Part shown: piece by piece, positions 54,686 to 63,307 of the stretch
Layout: each line of letters begins with the position of its first letter
How positions within the stretch are numbered: the first letter of the stretch is position 1
Assembly (NCBI RefSeq): GCF_000406165.1
Contig: NZ_CM001977.1
Coordinates: 2,592,815 to 2,656,814 of the forward strand
From: Dickeya zeae NCPPB 2538
GTDB taxonomy: Bacteria; Pseudomonadota; Gammaproteobacteria; Enterobacterales; Enterobacteriaceae
Length of the DNA stretch: 64,000 bases
Direction: 5' to 3'
The notes under the pieces: generated by a model
The model's database searches: none
Seen by the model: the letters and a program-made list of their open reading frames with translations, nothing else
Told to the model about the DNA's origin: nothing
Translations under genes and position numbers: made by a program

Positions 54686-55530
54686 AGCTGTACTCCCTCC
54701 GGTTTGTTCGCATCCAGTACCGCAATCGCTTGCTGCCATTCATCCGCATCAACACGGATAAAGTGATTCTTGTCGCGCGTTTCCAGGAAAGGCACGCCTT
54801 TTCCCATCAGGGTGTCACACAAAATAACGCGCGGTTGTTTTTCCGGGTGATGTTTCGCTTTATCAAACGCGTCGACCAATGCCGACACATCATTGCCGTT
54901 TACGCGCTGCACATACCAGCCAAAAGAGGCCCATTTCTCATGCAGTGGTTCAAACCCCAGAATATTGAGGGAGTTGCCATCCGCCTGCTGGCGGTTGATA
55001 TCCACAATATTAATAAGATTCGGCAAGCCATGATGCGCGGCGGACATTGCCGCTTCCCAGGTCGACCCTTCATCCAGTTCACCGTCTGACATGGAGTTAA
55101 TGACCAGAGACGTGCTCTGTTTTTGCCTCAGGCCCAGCGCCATGCCGACGGCGATACTCAGCCCCTGCCCTAACGAACCGCCGGAGATTTCCATCGCTGG
55201 GGTATAGCTCGCCATGCCGGACATCGGCAAACGGCTATCATCAGACCCATAGGTTTCAAGTTCAGCTTCCGGAATAATGCCGGCTTCAATTAACGCGGCG
55301 TAATAAGCAATCGCATAATGGCCGTGAGACAGCAGAAAGCGATCGCGGTTTTCCCATTCCGGCTCGTCAGGGCGATAATTCATGGTGTGGGCGAATGCGG
55401 TCGCCAATACATCGGCGTACCCCAGCGCCTGGCCGATATACCCTTGCCCCTGCACCTCTCCCATGCGCAGGGCATAGCGGCGAATACGCCACGCAGCTGC
55501 CGCCACTTTATTGATTTCTGATTGCAACAT
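54682..55530 (-). CDS. Transketolase N-terminal subunit
   Basis: A 282-residue TPP-binding subunit. It has the histidine-rich LLSHGHYAIAYYAAL and GGSLGQGLSIAVGMALG. The TPP-metal motif reads S148-D-G (family GDG) and ends in the asparagine at 179 (DIN), 30 residues later as in TktA. Together with the C-subunit it should transfer a two-carbon ketol unit between sugars. Split transketolases in carbohydrate operons act on unusual sugars; the substrate here is unknown. Confidence 0.92.
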   Translation of the reverse strand: MLQSEINKVAAAAWRIRRYALRMGEVQGQGYIGQALGYADVLATAFAHTMNYRPDEPEWENRDRFLLSHGHYAIAYYAALIEAGIIPEAELETYGSDDSRLPMSGMASYTPAMEISGGSLGQGLSIAVGMALGLRQKQSTSLVINSMSDGELDEGSTWEAAMSAAHHGLPNLINIVDINRQQADGNSLNILGFEPLHEKWASFGWYVQRVNGNDVSALVDAFDKAKHHPEKQPRVILCDTLMGKGVPFLETRDKNHFIRVDADEWQQAIAVLDANKPEGVQL

Positions 55531-55544
55531 AACTCACCCTTACA

Positions 55545-56294
55545 TTAATGGATTAACATTCCGCCATTGACATCCAGCGTGATACCCGTTGAATACGCGG
55601 ACAGGTCACTGCCCAGGAATAATGCCGCGCGAGCGATGTCGATAGCGTCACCCAATCGATTTAATGGAATGCCGGAGAGAATATTTTGCTTCATCTCATC
55701 CGATAATTTACCGGCAGTAATATCCGTCTGAATCAGGCCTGGGGTAATACAATTAACACGCACATTATCCGGCCCCAATTCACGGGCCATGGCCTTGGCT
55801 AACCCCAGCACGCCAGCTTTGGCGGCGCTGTAATGCGGCCCACCGAAAATACCGCCACCCCGCTGTGCCGAAACAGAGGAAATACAAACGATGCTGCCAG
55901 ATTTTTGTGCACGCATGGTGGGAATAACCGCCTGCGACATCAGCAAGGTACCGCGTAAACTGACATCTAATACGGCATCATAATTTTCGCGTTTAATATC
56001 CATCGTTTTAATGGGCTGTGTAATACCGGCGTTATTGACCAGAATATCCACACGGCCATATTTCCCGAGCACCTGCTCAATCGCCGCATTCACTTGCTGC
56101 TCGTTTGACACATTAGCCGCAACCCCCAAATGCTGCGTACCTAACATGGCCGCGGCGTCTTTGCTGGCTTTTTCATCCAAATCGAGAATAACGACGTTGG
56201 CACCATTTTCGGCAAACAGTTTAGCGGTAGCGAAGCCCAAACCACGTGGGGATGCCGCACCAGTAATAATGGCAACTTTGTCTTTGAGTAACAT
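55545..56294 (-). CDS. Short-chain dehydrogenase/reductase
   Basis: A 249-residue classical SDR. The cofactor motif TGAASPRGLGFATAKLF begins near residue 11, NNAG near 87, and the catalytic residues appear in SSVSAQRGG and HYSAAKAG. It sits 14 bases before the transketolase N-subunit gene and 44 after the MFS gene, so the four genes form one operon. It probably oxidises or reduces a sugar or polyol. Confidence 0.92.
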   Translation of the reverse strand: MLLKDKVAIITGAASPRGLGFATAKLFAENGANVVILDLDEKASKDAAAMLGTQHLGVAANVSNEQQVNAAIEQVLGKYGRVDILVNNAGITQPIKTMDIKRENYDAVLDVSLRGTLLMSQAVIPTMRAQKSGSIVCISSVSAQRGGGIFGGPHYSAAKAGVLGLAKAMARELGPDNVRVNCITPGLIQTDITAGKLSDEMKQNILSGIPLNRLGDAIDIARAALFLGSDLSAYSTGITLDVNGGMLIH

Positions 56295-56338
56295 ATTTTA
56301 ACTCCAGTAATTTACGTTAATGAACGATCAGGAAGGTA

Positions 56339-57670
56339 TTACCTGGGTTCATCAATCATCAGAATTAATCCCAGCCCAATGGCCGCACAGATACCGAAAT
56401 ATATGAAGACAGAATTAAAACTCCCGGTGTTATCCAATAAAAATCCAGCCAGCATCGGTGAAACGAATCCACCTAAATTCCCGCCACTATTAATAATCGA
56501 TGCGGCGATGGGATAGGTTTTCTTATCAGCAACCGCCATGCCGTAGGCAGTAAATGCGGGCCAACCGATGTTAAGACACAGCCCAACAAAGAATAAACCG
56601 GTGCAAACCGCGACAGTACTTTGTGGAATATTCAGCATGATCAACATCATGATAATGGTGCTGACGGCAGTAAAAATCATCGTTGGTTTTCTGCGACGAC
56701 CCAGAAGTTTATCAGAAACATAACCACCGAAAATCGCGCCGATAAATCCGCCAATACACGGCATACTGGCGACCAACCCCATACTCATAAAGTTAAAGCC
56801 TTTCTCTTTAACCAAATACATGGGGATCCATGTCAATAAACCATACAGCACGCTGACCATCATAAAATAAGCCAGGCAGTCACCTAATATGTTCTTTGAC
56901 GTGAAAAGGCCTTTTATTGAATTTACCGGGTCCAGTTCTCTGACGCGGATAATCTTATCCAGCAAAAAGAATTTATCATCAGCAACAATGTTCTGCCTTC
57001 TGGTGCTGATGTCGTTATGATCGGTATTGATATAATCCAACTCAGTCTGGGAAACAAAATGGCTTTCCGAGGGTTTAGATTTCACCAACGCGTACCATGC
57101 TATTGCAGCCACAACCCCCGGGATGGCGAAGATAAAAAAGACCCAGCGCCAGCCCCAGGTCACCGCAATCCAGACAGCTAACGGCGGCACCAGAATAGGC
57201 GCGAACATAGTAGCAGCAATGTAAACCCCTGTTGCAGTTGCTTTTTCTTTTGCCGGAAACCAGTTATTAATGGTTGACGCCAACCCGACCGGGCATGGCC
57301 CTTCGGTTAATCCCAATCCTAACCGAATGAATTTCAATCCTAATACCGACGTCGCGGTTCCCATCAGCCAGGTAAATGCGGAGAAGCCGAATATGGAGAA
57401 AGCAACCAACCCGCGAATCCCTTTTTTAGCGATAAAAAAGCCTGCCGGAATTTGGCTAACGGCATAGCCCAGAAAAAACATACTGGCAATGGCACCCGCC
57501 TCAAAATTATTGATGTGAAACTCATTAATAATGAAGGGAAGTACTGCGCCAATGTTTGTACGGTCGGCATAATTAATCGCGTAAACAATAAATATTAAAG
57601 CAAGAACGACATAGCGATAATTCGTCTCTTTCGTTTTTATGTAGGGTACGGATTGTTCTATACGTGACAT
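56339..57670 (-). CDS. MFS sugar acid/anion symporter
   Basis: A 443-residue transporter with 12 transmembrane helices of the anion:cation symporter (ACS) family, like DgoT or ExuT. Features are YAINYADRTNIGAVLP in the first helix region, FLGYAVSQIPAGFF, GLGLTEGPCPVGLAS and RRRKPTM. It opens the operon with the SDR and the two transketolase subunits and probably imports their substrate, perhaps a sugar acid. Confidence 0.92.
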   Translation of the reverse strand: MSRIEQSVPYIKTKETNYRYVVLALIFIVYAINYADRTNIGAVLPFIINEFHINNFEAGAIASMFFLGYAVSQIPAGFFIAKKGIRGLVAFSIFGFSAFTWLMGTATSVLGLKFIRLGLGLTEGPCPVGLASTINNWFPAKEKATATGVYIAATMFAPILVPPLAVWIAVTWGWRWVFFIFAIPGVVAAIAWYALVKSKPSESHFVSQTELDYINTDHNDISTRRQNIVADDKFFLLDKIIRVRELDPVNSIKGLFTSKNILGDCLAYFMMVSVLYGLLTWIPMYLVKEKGFNFMSMGLVASMPCIGGFIGAIFGGYVSDKLLGRRRKPTMIFTAVSTIIMMLIMLNIPQSTVAVCTGLFFVGLCLNIGWPAFTAYGMAVADKKTYPIAASIINSGGNLGGFVSPMLAGFLLDNTGSFNSVFIYFGICAAIGLGLILMIDEPR

Positions 57671-57814
57671 AGTGTAAACCTCTTTGTATGAACAACTATT
57701 TTTATTAAAAACTCAATAACGCCTCACTTAATCTTCGCAACCAATATAACTGGTGAAATAGAAAACAAAATATAATAAAACTCATTTAATGCTGAGAAAA
57801 ATTTGACTCACGAA

Positions 57815-57863
57815 TTTCATCACAAAAAAAACGTGATCGACATCGTGATTTTGTGTGTGAAAA
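57815..57863. promoter_or_regulatory. Possible LysR operator in the divergent promoter region
   Basis: An imperfect extended palindrome running from tttcat (57815) to gtgaaaa (57863), with cgtgatcgacatcgtgat in the middle. It lies between the divergent MFS and LysR genes. The surrounding 324 bases (57671-57994) are AT-rich and contain no gene. Confidence 0.45.
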
Positions 57864-57994
57864 GCGTTGAGATATAAATGTGCACGACATCACACTTTTA
57901 TTCGACAGATCAACACGAGCTTCAGCAACTGCAATAGAATCAGCGTATTAATCGTTTTCTGGATGGGCTCCAGATGCCACAACCGGGGGTAGTG

Positions 57995-58915
57995 ATGAGT
58001 CATAGCGAAACGTCAAAATTGCCCTTACCTTCCTTAAGGAATATTCAGGCATTTATTGAGGTCGCCAATGCACAAAGTATTCATGTTGCCGCAGAGCAAT
58101 TGAATATCACGGCGTCCGCCGTCAGCCATCAAATTGCGGCGCTGGAGAAATTTTTAAATAAAAAACTTTTTATTCGAAATGGTAAAGGTGTCACGCTGAC
58201 AGAGCACGGGGAAATTTACCTTAGGGAGATATCCGGTGCGATCAGTATTATTGGTAGAGCAACGGATAAAATAATTAATGAATCCAGCAATGAAATCCTG
58301 CGGGTGCATTCATCCCCGTCCTTTGGCATGATTTGGCTAATGCGTCGGTTAGGTAAGTTTCGAACATTGCACCCGGATATTACGATCAATCTCACCTGTT
58401 CTTATGAGAACCTCCAGTTTGCCCGCGATAATATCGATATTGATATTCGCCACGGCATCCCAGACTGGGATGCGTACAGAGTCATGACGATCAAAAATGA
58501 AAGGCTAAAAGTCATGGCCTCACCCGACTACATCAGTAAGCATCCGCTGTCTCGTCCTGAAGAGATCCTAAATCATAATCTTATTTATTCATCGGTCACT
58601 CTGGCCAACTGGGATAAATGGTTCTCTTACTGTAACCTCCAATACGCGAGGCCTAACTTTAACCTGAGTTTTGATCGCTCTTATATGAGTTTCGAAGCAG
58701 CCAGAATGGGGCTGGGACTCATTCTGGAGAGTTCAATGATGGGTGAGGAGTTTCTCAAAAACGGTTCTCTGGTGCAGGTTTTCCCACGGGAGTTTGAATA
58801 CCCGGTCAGTGCGCATCATATCGTGATGCCGCATATTAACGAGCGTACCCATAAGGTGAAGGTGTTTATTGAATGGATGCGGCATGAGCTGGCCATCGAC
58901 GGATATATTTTATAA
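57995..58915 (+). CDS. LysR family transcriptional regulator (GcvA-like)
   Basis: A LysR regulator of 306 residues from the ATG at 57995, or 313 from 57974; both have weak ribosome sites. The helix-turn-helix is RNIQAFIEVANAQSIHVAAEQLNITASAVSHQIAALEK. The C-domain resembles the GcvA group. It is divergent from the MFS-SDR-transketolase operon and is likely its regulator. Confidence 0.9.
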   Translation: MSHSETSKLPLPSLRNIQAFIEVANAQSIHVAAEQLNITASAVSHQIAALEKFLNKKLFIRNGKGVTLTEHGEIYLREISGAISIIGRATDKIINESSNEILRVHSSPSFGMIWLMRRLGKFRTLHPDITINLTCSYENLQFARDNIDIDIRHGIPDWDAYRVMTIKNERLKVMASPDYISKHPLSRPEEILNHNLIYSSVTLANWDKWFSYCNLQYARPNFNLSFDRSYMSFEAARMGLGLILESSMMGEEFLKNGSLVQVFPREFEYPVSAHHIVMPHINERTHKVKVFIEWMRHELAIDGYIL

Positions 58916-59047
58916 TCAGCACAGAAACGTTGTGCCCGTAACCCGCGCGTCCTATCTGGTGCGGTAATATGCGAATGCGCTATCCACGGGAAAATGAAGA
59001 ATCTCAATAACGAAGCCATGAGCAGCCATCTTATTCACGATGTCGTT

Positions 59048-59659
59048 TTACACTGTAACCGTAGTCTCAGGCCACACCATCATTGCGACAGCGATCATTC
59101 GTTCCAGATCACCTGGGTTCGCCCCGACCAGAGGAAAGTTTACTACAGCTTGCATGACGCTGAGGAAATGCCAGGCTAACGCCTCTATGTCTGCGTTGGC
59201 AGGGAGTTCACCAGCAGTGAGGGCTTCCCGCAGCCAACTCACCAGCATATTACGCTGTTGGTTCATCCCTGCCAGCACCACCGCCTGACTCGCCATCGGC
59301 AAATCGACAAGCTCAGCACAGCTTCTTGATAGTAAACAGCCCAGAGGGCGTGGTGATTCTGTTGGCAATAATCCACGTAACAACGACTCAATATTTGCGC
59401 GGGCGGTACTGCCTTCAACGGAATGCATACGACGCATGAGGCGTTCGATATATGTCGCCAACACGATTTGAAACAAGCCGTCCTTATCCTGAAAGCGCTG
59501 ATACAAACTTGAGCGCGATAATCCCGTTGCTTCCGTCAGCACATTAATCGATGTTGCCGTATAGCCATGGCGCCAAAACGCGTCCATAGCGGCATCAATA
59601 ACCTCGGCCTCATTGTATTGGGGTTTTCCACTCACCTGAATAATCTCGCTTGACAACAT
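59048..59659 (-). CDS. TetR family transcriptional regulator
   Basis: A 203-residue repressor with a TetR N-terminal helix-turn-helix (AAMDAFWRHGYTATSINVLTEATGLSRSSLYQRF) and a ligand-binding C-domain. It is divergent from the NmrA-like gene. Two operators with 16-bp symmetry lie in the 62-base gap, one touching its own start codon, so autoregulation is likely. Confidence 0.94.
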   Translation of the reverse strand: MLSSEIIQVSGKPQYNEAEVIDAAMDAFWRHGYTATSINVLTEATGLSRSSLYQRFQDKDGLFQIVLATYIERLMRRMHSVEGSTARANIESLLRGLLPTESPRPLGCLLSRSCAELVDLPMASQAVVLAGMNQQRNMLVSWLREALTAGELPANADIEALAWHFLSVMQAVVNFPLVGANPGDLERMIAVAMMVWPETTVTV

Positions 59660-59698
59660 GGAACGATCGTTCCATTTTAAATTGGACTGTTCGTTCCA
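59659..59698. promoter_or_regulatory. Twin TetR operators
   Basis: A perfect 16-bp palindrome tggaacgatcgttcca (59659-59674) and an imperfect copy tggactgttcgttcca (59683-59698), starting 24 bases apart between the divergent TetR and NmrA-like genes. The first overlaps the TetR start codon. Confidence 0.85.
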
Positions 59699-59721
59699 TG
59701 ATACATTGAAGAGGTTACACC

Positions 59722-60603
59722 ATGTCTAATTATTTATCATCGCAAGCACGAAAACCACGTATCGCTCTTGCGGGTGCCACAGGACGCGTTGGTACTACGT
59801 TAACAGCTCTGCTCGCTGCCGATCCAATCGATGTAGTCGTACTGACCCGCGATCCCGACTCGACAAACCTGCCTGTTGGTACCAATGCGATTAAAGTCGA
59901 TTTCACCCATCAGGATGGATTGCACACAGCCCTACACGATGTCGATCGTCTGTTTATTGCTCATGGTACCTCCACCGAGCAGGTTGCTAACGAGATTGCG
60001 CTGATCGATGCAGCGGTGGCTTCCGGTGTTCAGCACATCGTCAAGCTATCTGCGCTTGGGCCTGCAACCCAGCTCCCACCTATCGCCTGGCATATGCAGA
60101 TTGAAGCACACCTGGCACGCCAGCCAATCGCATCAACCGTCCTGCGGCCCACCGCTTTTAGCGATGTGCTTAAACGTCTGGGCCCGCTAATTGCCTCCGG
60201 ATCCTGGAGCGGTGCGGCCGGTAATGGACGTGTGAACTTCATTGATACCCGTGATATTGCCGACGTAGCACGTATTGCGTTACTGGAAGAAACAGAACCT
60301 GAATCACAACGCGTGTATCACCTGACAGGTCCGCGCGCCTGGACAATGGCTGAAGTGGCGCAAGAACTGACCCGCCTTCTTGCTCACCCCATTACTTATG
60401 TTCATCTTTCGCCTTCGCAGCAAAGAGAGGCGCTGCTCGGGAGCGGACTGTCTCCATTCACAGCAGACCTACTCATCGGGCTCGATCGCCTGTTCCGTGA
60501 GTCCGCTATCGGCGAAACAACGCTGACCGTCGAAGAAATGACGGGAAAAACCCCACGTTCACTGACTGCGTGGCTAACCGACAATCTGGCTCTATTTCAG
60601 TGA
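59722..60603 (+). CDS. NmrA-like NAD(P)H-binding oxidoreductase
   Basis: A 293-residue Rossmann protein of the atypical SDR group. It has the nucleotide motif ALAGATGRVGTTLTALL, a domain like NmrA or quinone oxidoreductase QorB in the following part (VVVLTRDPD, HIVKLSALGP), and INFIDTRDIADVAR-like strand. Members reduce quinones or sense the redox state of NAD(P). It is controlled by the divergent TetR protein, probably in response to a toxic electrophile or quinone. Confidence 0.85.
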   Translation: MSNYLSSQARKPRIALAGATGRVGTTLTALLAADPIDVVVLTRDPDSTNLPVGTNAIKVDFTHQDGLHTALHDVDRLFIAHGTSTEQVANEIALIDAAVASGVQHIVKLSALGPATQLPPIAWHMQIEAHLARQPIASTVLRPTAFSDVLKRLGPLIASGSWSGAAGNGRVNFIDTRDIADVARIALLEETEPESQRVYHLTGPRAWTMAEVAQELTRLLAHPITYVHLSPSQQREALLGSGLSPFTADLLIGLDRLFRESAIGETTLTVEEMTGKTPRSLTAWLTDNLALFQ

Positions 60604-60842
60604 TAACCATATGTTCCGCAATGGGTAAATGGTAATCACACTGAGGATTTAGCATCATATCAAGTCACTAAATCCTCCCCTGACCTAAAGTAATGTCAGG
60701 CCAACAACATTATTTTGCTCCACGATCGACATCCGCATCACAACAGATGCACCTCGCTCCCCTTTTATGGCGTATTGCAGGTACAATCCCGCCACGGTTT
60801 AGCGATTGGTATCCACCGCCTCACCCACACTATGAGCCCGAC

Positions 60843-61775
60843 ATGCTAACAGACAGCGACATCACCTTCCGTAAACTTGAGATTTTCAAGACATTCATGG
60901 AAACCGGCACCATCACCCGTACTGCGGAGCGTCTTGGGCTGAGCGGCGTTAGCGTGCACCGGGCGTTGCATACGTTGGAAGAAGGCGTGCGCTGCCCGCT
61001 GTTTATCCATAAAGGTCGCAATCTGGTGGCATTGCCAGCGGCACATACGCTGCTGGAATACAGCCAGGAAGCGATGTCGCTGATGGAACGGGGGCTGGAA
61101 GAAACCCGCAAGACCGCAGGCGTCGGTCAGGGTCGACTGCGTATCGGCACACTGTATTCGCTGACGCTGGAAACGGTGCCGCGCCTGATCATGGGCGTCA
61201 AACTGCGCCGTCCTGATCTGGAATTGGATTTGACCATGGGGTCGAATCAGCGTCTGCTCGCCATGCTGGATGACCAACAGCTTGACGCGATCCTTATCTC
61301 GCTGTCCGACGACACGATTGATCGTAACCGGTTAGAGTGCCTGCCGTTGTTTGAGGATAATATTTGTCTGGCGGCACCGGCGAGCGCGCAGCTCGATACC
61401 CGTCAACCGGCTGACCTGAGGGATTTTCATCACCAGCGGTTCGTTTCACTGTCTGAAGGGTTTGCCACCTATGCCGGTTTTCAGGAGGCGTTTCACATCG
61501 CAGGCTTTGAACCAGAGATTGTCACACGGGTGGGTGATATCTTTTCCATGCTGAGTCTGGTGCAGGCCGGTGTCGGCTTTACCCTGATCCCCGAGCGGAT
61601 GAAAAAGGTATACGAGAACGATGTGCAACTGCTACCACTGGCGCCGCCTTATCAGATGCGCCAGCTTATCGCCATCGTCTTCGCTCGCAACCGCGAGCAC
61701 GACCCGAATCTGCTGGCGCTGGTGGCCGAAGGCCGTATGTACGCCCGCAGCCTGAATACTACCCCTGCGCCCTGA
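60843..61775 (+). CDS. mdcR: LysR family regulator of the malonate decarboxylase locus
   Basis: A 310-residue LysR regulator. The chosen ATG at 60843 begins MLTDSDITFRKLEIFKTFMETGTITRTAERLGL, a normal LysR start; an upstream frame from 60693 adds 50 residues that do not look like a LysR N-terminus. The protein sequence and its place beside mdcH identify it as MdcR. It faces mdcH and its last 17 bases overlap the mdcH 3' end, unlike the divergent or same-strand arrangement described in Klebsiella. Confidence 0.85.
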   Translation: MLTDSDITFRKLEIFKTFMETGTITRTAERLGLSGVSVHRALHTLEEGVRCPLFIHKGRNLVALPAAHTLLEYSQEAMSLMERGLEETRKTAGVGQGRLRIGTLYSLTLETVPRLIMGVKLRRPDLELDLTMGSNQRLLAMLDDQQLDAILISLSDDTIDRNRLECLPLFEDNICLAAPASAQLDTRQPADLRDFHHQRFVSLSEGFATYAGFQEAFHIAGFEPEIVTRVGDIFSMLSLVQAGVGFTLIPERMKKVYENDVQLLPLAPPYQMRQLIAIVFARNREHDPNLLALVAEGRMYARSLNTTPAP

Positions 61776-62667
61776 GTTGCGCGGTGCGGTGGATGACCAC
61801 ATCACTACCGCTGCGCGCCAGTGAAAATGCCTCACTGCGACTAAACGCTTGTTTCGCCAGACAGGTCAGCACGCCACCCGGTGGCATCTCAATCGCCAGC
61901 CCGACATCACGCTCTTCCGCTGCCACCATCGCCTCATGCCAGCGCACGGTGCGCGCCATGTTCATCGCCAGATCGTCTGCAATACGCTCCGGTTGCCAGA
62001 TAGCACGGGCGGAGCTGCCGCTAAGGTAACAGCAACGGGGAGGAGCAAAAGACACCGACGCCATCGCCGCCGCCAGTTGCCCGGCGGGCGCATCGAGCAG
62101 CGCACAGTGCGACGGCACGCTAACATGCAGGCGTTGCGCCCGGCTGGCACCGCGTTGCAGTGCCTGTTCCTCCACCTGTGCCATGCTTTCATCGCTACCG
62201 GCAATCACAATTTGCCGTTCAGCATTCAGGTTGGCGATATACGCCCCGCTGCCGGGCAGCAAGGCTTCCACGTCGGACTGGCTTAAGCCCATAATCGCGG
62301 TCAATCCGTAGCCTTGCGGGTATGCCTGCTCCATCAGATCACCTCGCAACGCCACCAGCCGTAACGCATCGTCAAAACGCAGTACCCCGGCTATCACCGC
62401 CGCCGGAAACGCGCCAATCGACAACCCGCTGACCATGTCCGGCATCAGGTCACGCGCCATCAGCGCTCTGGCCCAGGCCACCCCCGTGATCAACAGGCAC
62501 AGTTGCACCGCGCGGGTGTGTCGTAGTGCCTGCGGGGTATCCAGTTGGTAAACCTCATCCCCCAACACGGCAAACGCTTCATCCAACACGCATGTATCGG
62601 CAGGCAATTGCTGCAACATGCCAGCGTACTGTGCGCCCTGACCGGGGAAGGTAAACAGAATTTTCAT
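61759..62667 (-). CDS. mdcH: Malonate decarboxylase epsilon subunit (malonyl-CoA:ACP transacylase)
   Basis: A 302-residue acyltransferase of the FabD type. The active-site serine is in GLSIGAFPAAV, FPGQGAQYAGML is at the start, and the histidine region VSVPSHCALLDAP follows. MdcH transfers malonyl from CoA to the ACP subunit of malonate decarboxylase, priming the enzyme. It ends the minus-strand mdc operon in this window and overlaps the end of mdcR. Confidence 0.93.
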   Translation of the reverse strand: MKILFTFPGQGAQYAGMLQQLPADTCVLDEAFAVLGDEVYQLDTPQALRHTRAVQLCLLITGVAWARALMARDLMPDMVSGLSIGAFPAAVIAGVLRFDDALRLVALRGDLMEQAYPQGYGLTAIMGLSQSDVEALLPGSGAYIANLNAERQIVIAGSDESMAQVEEQALQRGASRAQRLHVSVPSHCALLDAPAGQLAAAMASVSFAPPRCCYLSGSSARAIWQPERIADDLAMNMARTVRWHEAMVAAEERDVGLAIEMPPGGVLTCLAKQAFSRSEAFSLARSGSDVVIHRTAQLRAQG

Positions 62668-62668
62668 T

Positions 62669-63286
62669 TTACGGCTCCATTGCCCACGGGTCGCTGACCC
62701 GCCGCGGGCCGTGGTTGGTTTTTAACAGCACCTGTCCATCGCGTAACCATTCAGCCAGCGCGAAAGCGCCGTTGGGCGTTTCAATTTGCGTATCAGCCCG
62801 GCACAGCGGCGAGGCGGATAGCAGCCGTTGCCAGTTCGCCAGCGCGTCACGCTCCAACGCCTGTGGTGCGCGAATCAGCAGGTCCAGGTCGCTGGCGGCA
62901 TGCAGTACCGGCACTTGCGTTGCCAGCGCGTAGGCGGTAGCCCCGGTGATGCCCCATTGCCACGGCCAGTGCTGTTGCGCCAGTTGAATCGCAAGCTGTA
63001 CCGGTGGCTGAGAAACAAACGGCGAATGCAGCAACGCTGACAGGTTGCACAGACTGTCTGGCGTAACCACCCGAACAATCTGCGCTGCTGCTACCCACCC
63101 GGCAGCACGCTGGTCGCGGCGCAGGCCGCGCACCCCCACCGGAATGAGCCCGGCCGGGTCAACGTCACGCCGCACTACCACCGGCAGCGCCGGTTGCCAT
63201 TGGCTCGCGACCCAAGGGGCATCAATACCCTCCAGCGCATCGCGGGAGGCAAGCCATAACAGATCGTGCGGACGTGTCGTTACCAT
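62669..63286 (-). CDS. mdcG: Malonate decarboxylase holo-ACP synthase
   Basis: A 205-residue nucleotidyltransferase-type protein that attaches the phosphoribosyl-dephospho-CoA prosthetic group to the MdcC acyl carrier. The acidic DLDLLIRAP motif near residue 133 fits its nucleotidyltransferase family. It follows mdcF after 21 bases and precedes mdcH with no more than one base between them. Confidence 0.9.
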   Translation of the reverse strand: MVTTRPHDLLWLASRDALEGIDAPWVASQWQPALPVVVRRDVDPAGLIPVGVRGLRRDQRAAGWVAAAQIVRVVTPDSLCNLSALLHSPFVSQPPVQLAIQLAQQHWPWQWGITGATAYALATQVPVLHAASDLDLLIRAPQALERDALANWQRLLSASPLCRADTQIETPNGAFALAEWLRDGQVLLKTNHGPRRVSDPWAMEP

Positions 63287-63307
63287 GATTCAGACTCCTG
63301 ATGTCGT

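Noticed and set aside
53870..54766. 298-codon plus-strand frame over the transketolase subunits
   Set aside because: Antisense shadow with no recognisable fold; both transketolase subunits are secure.
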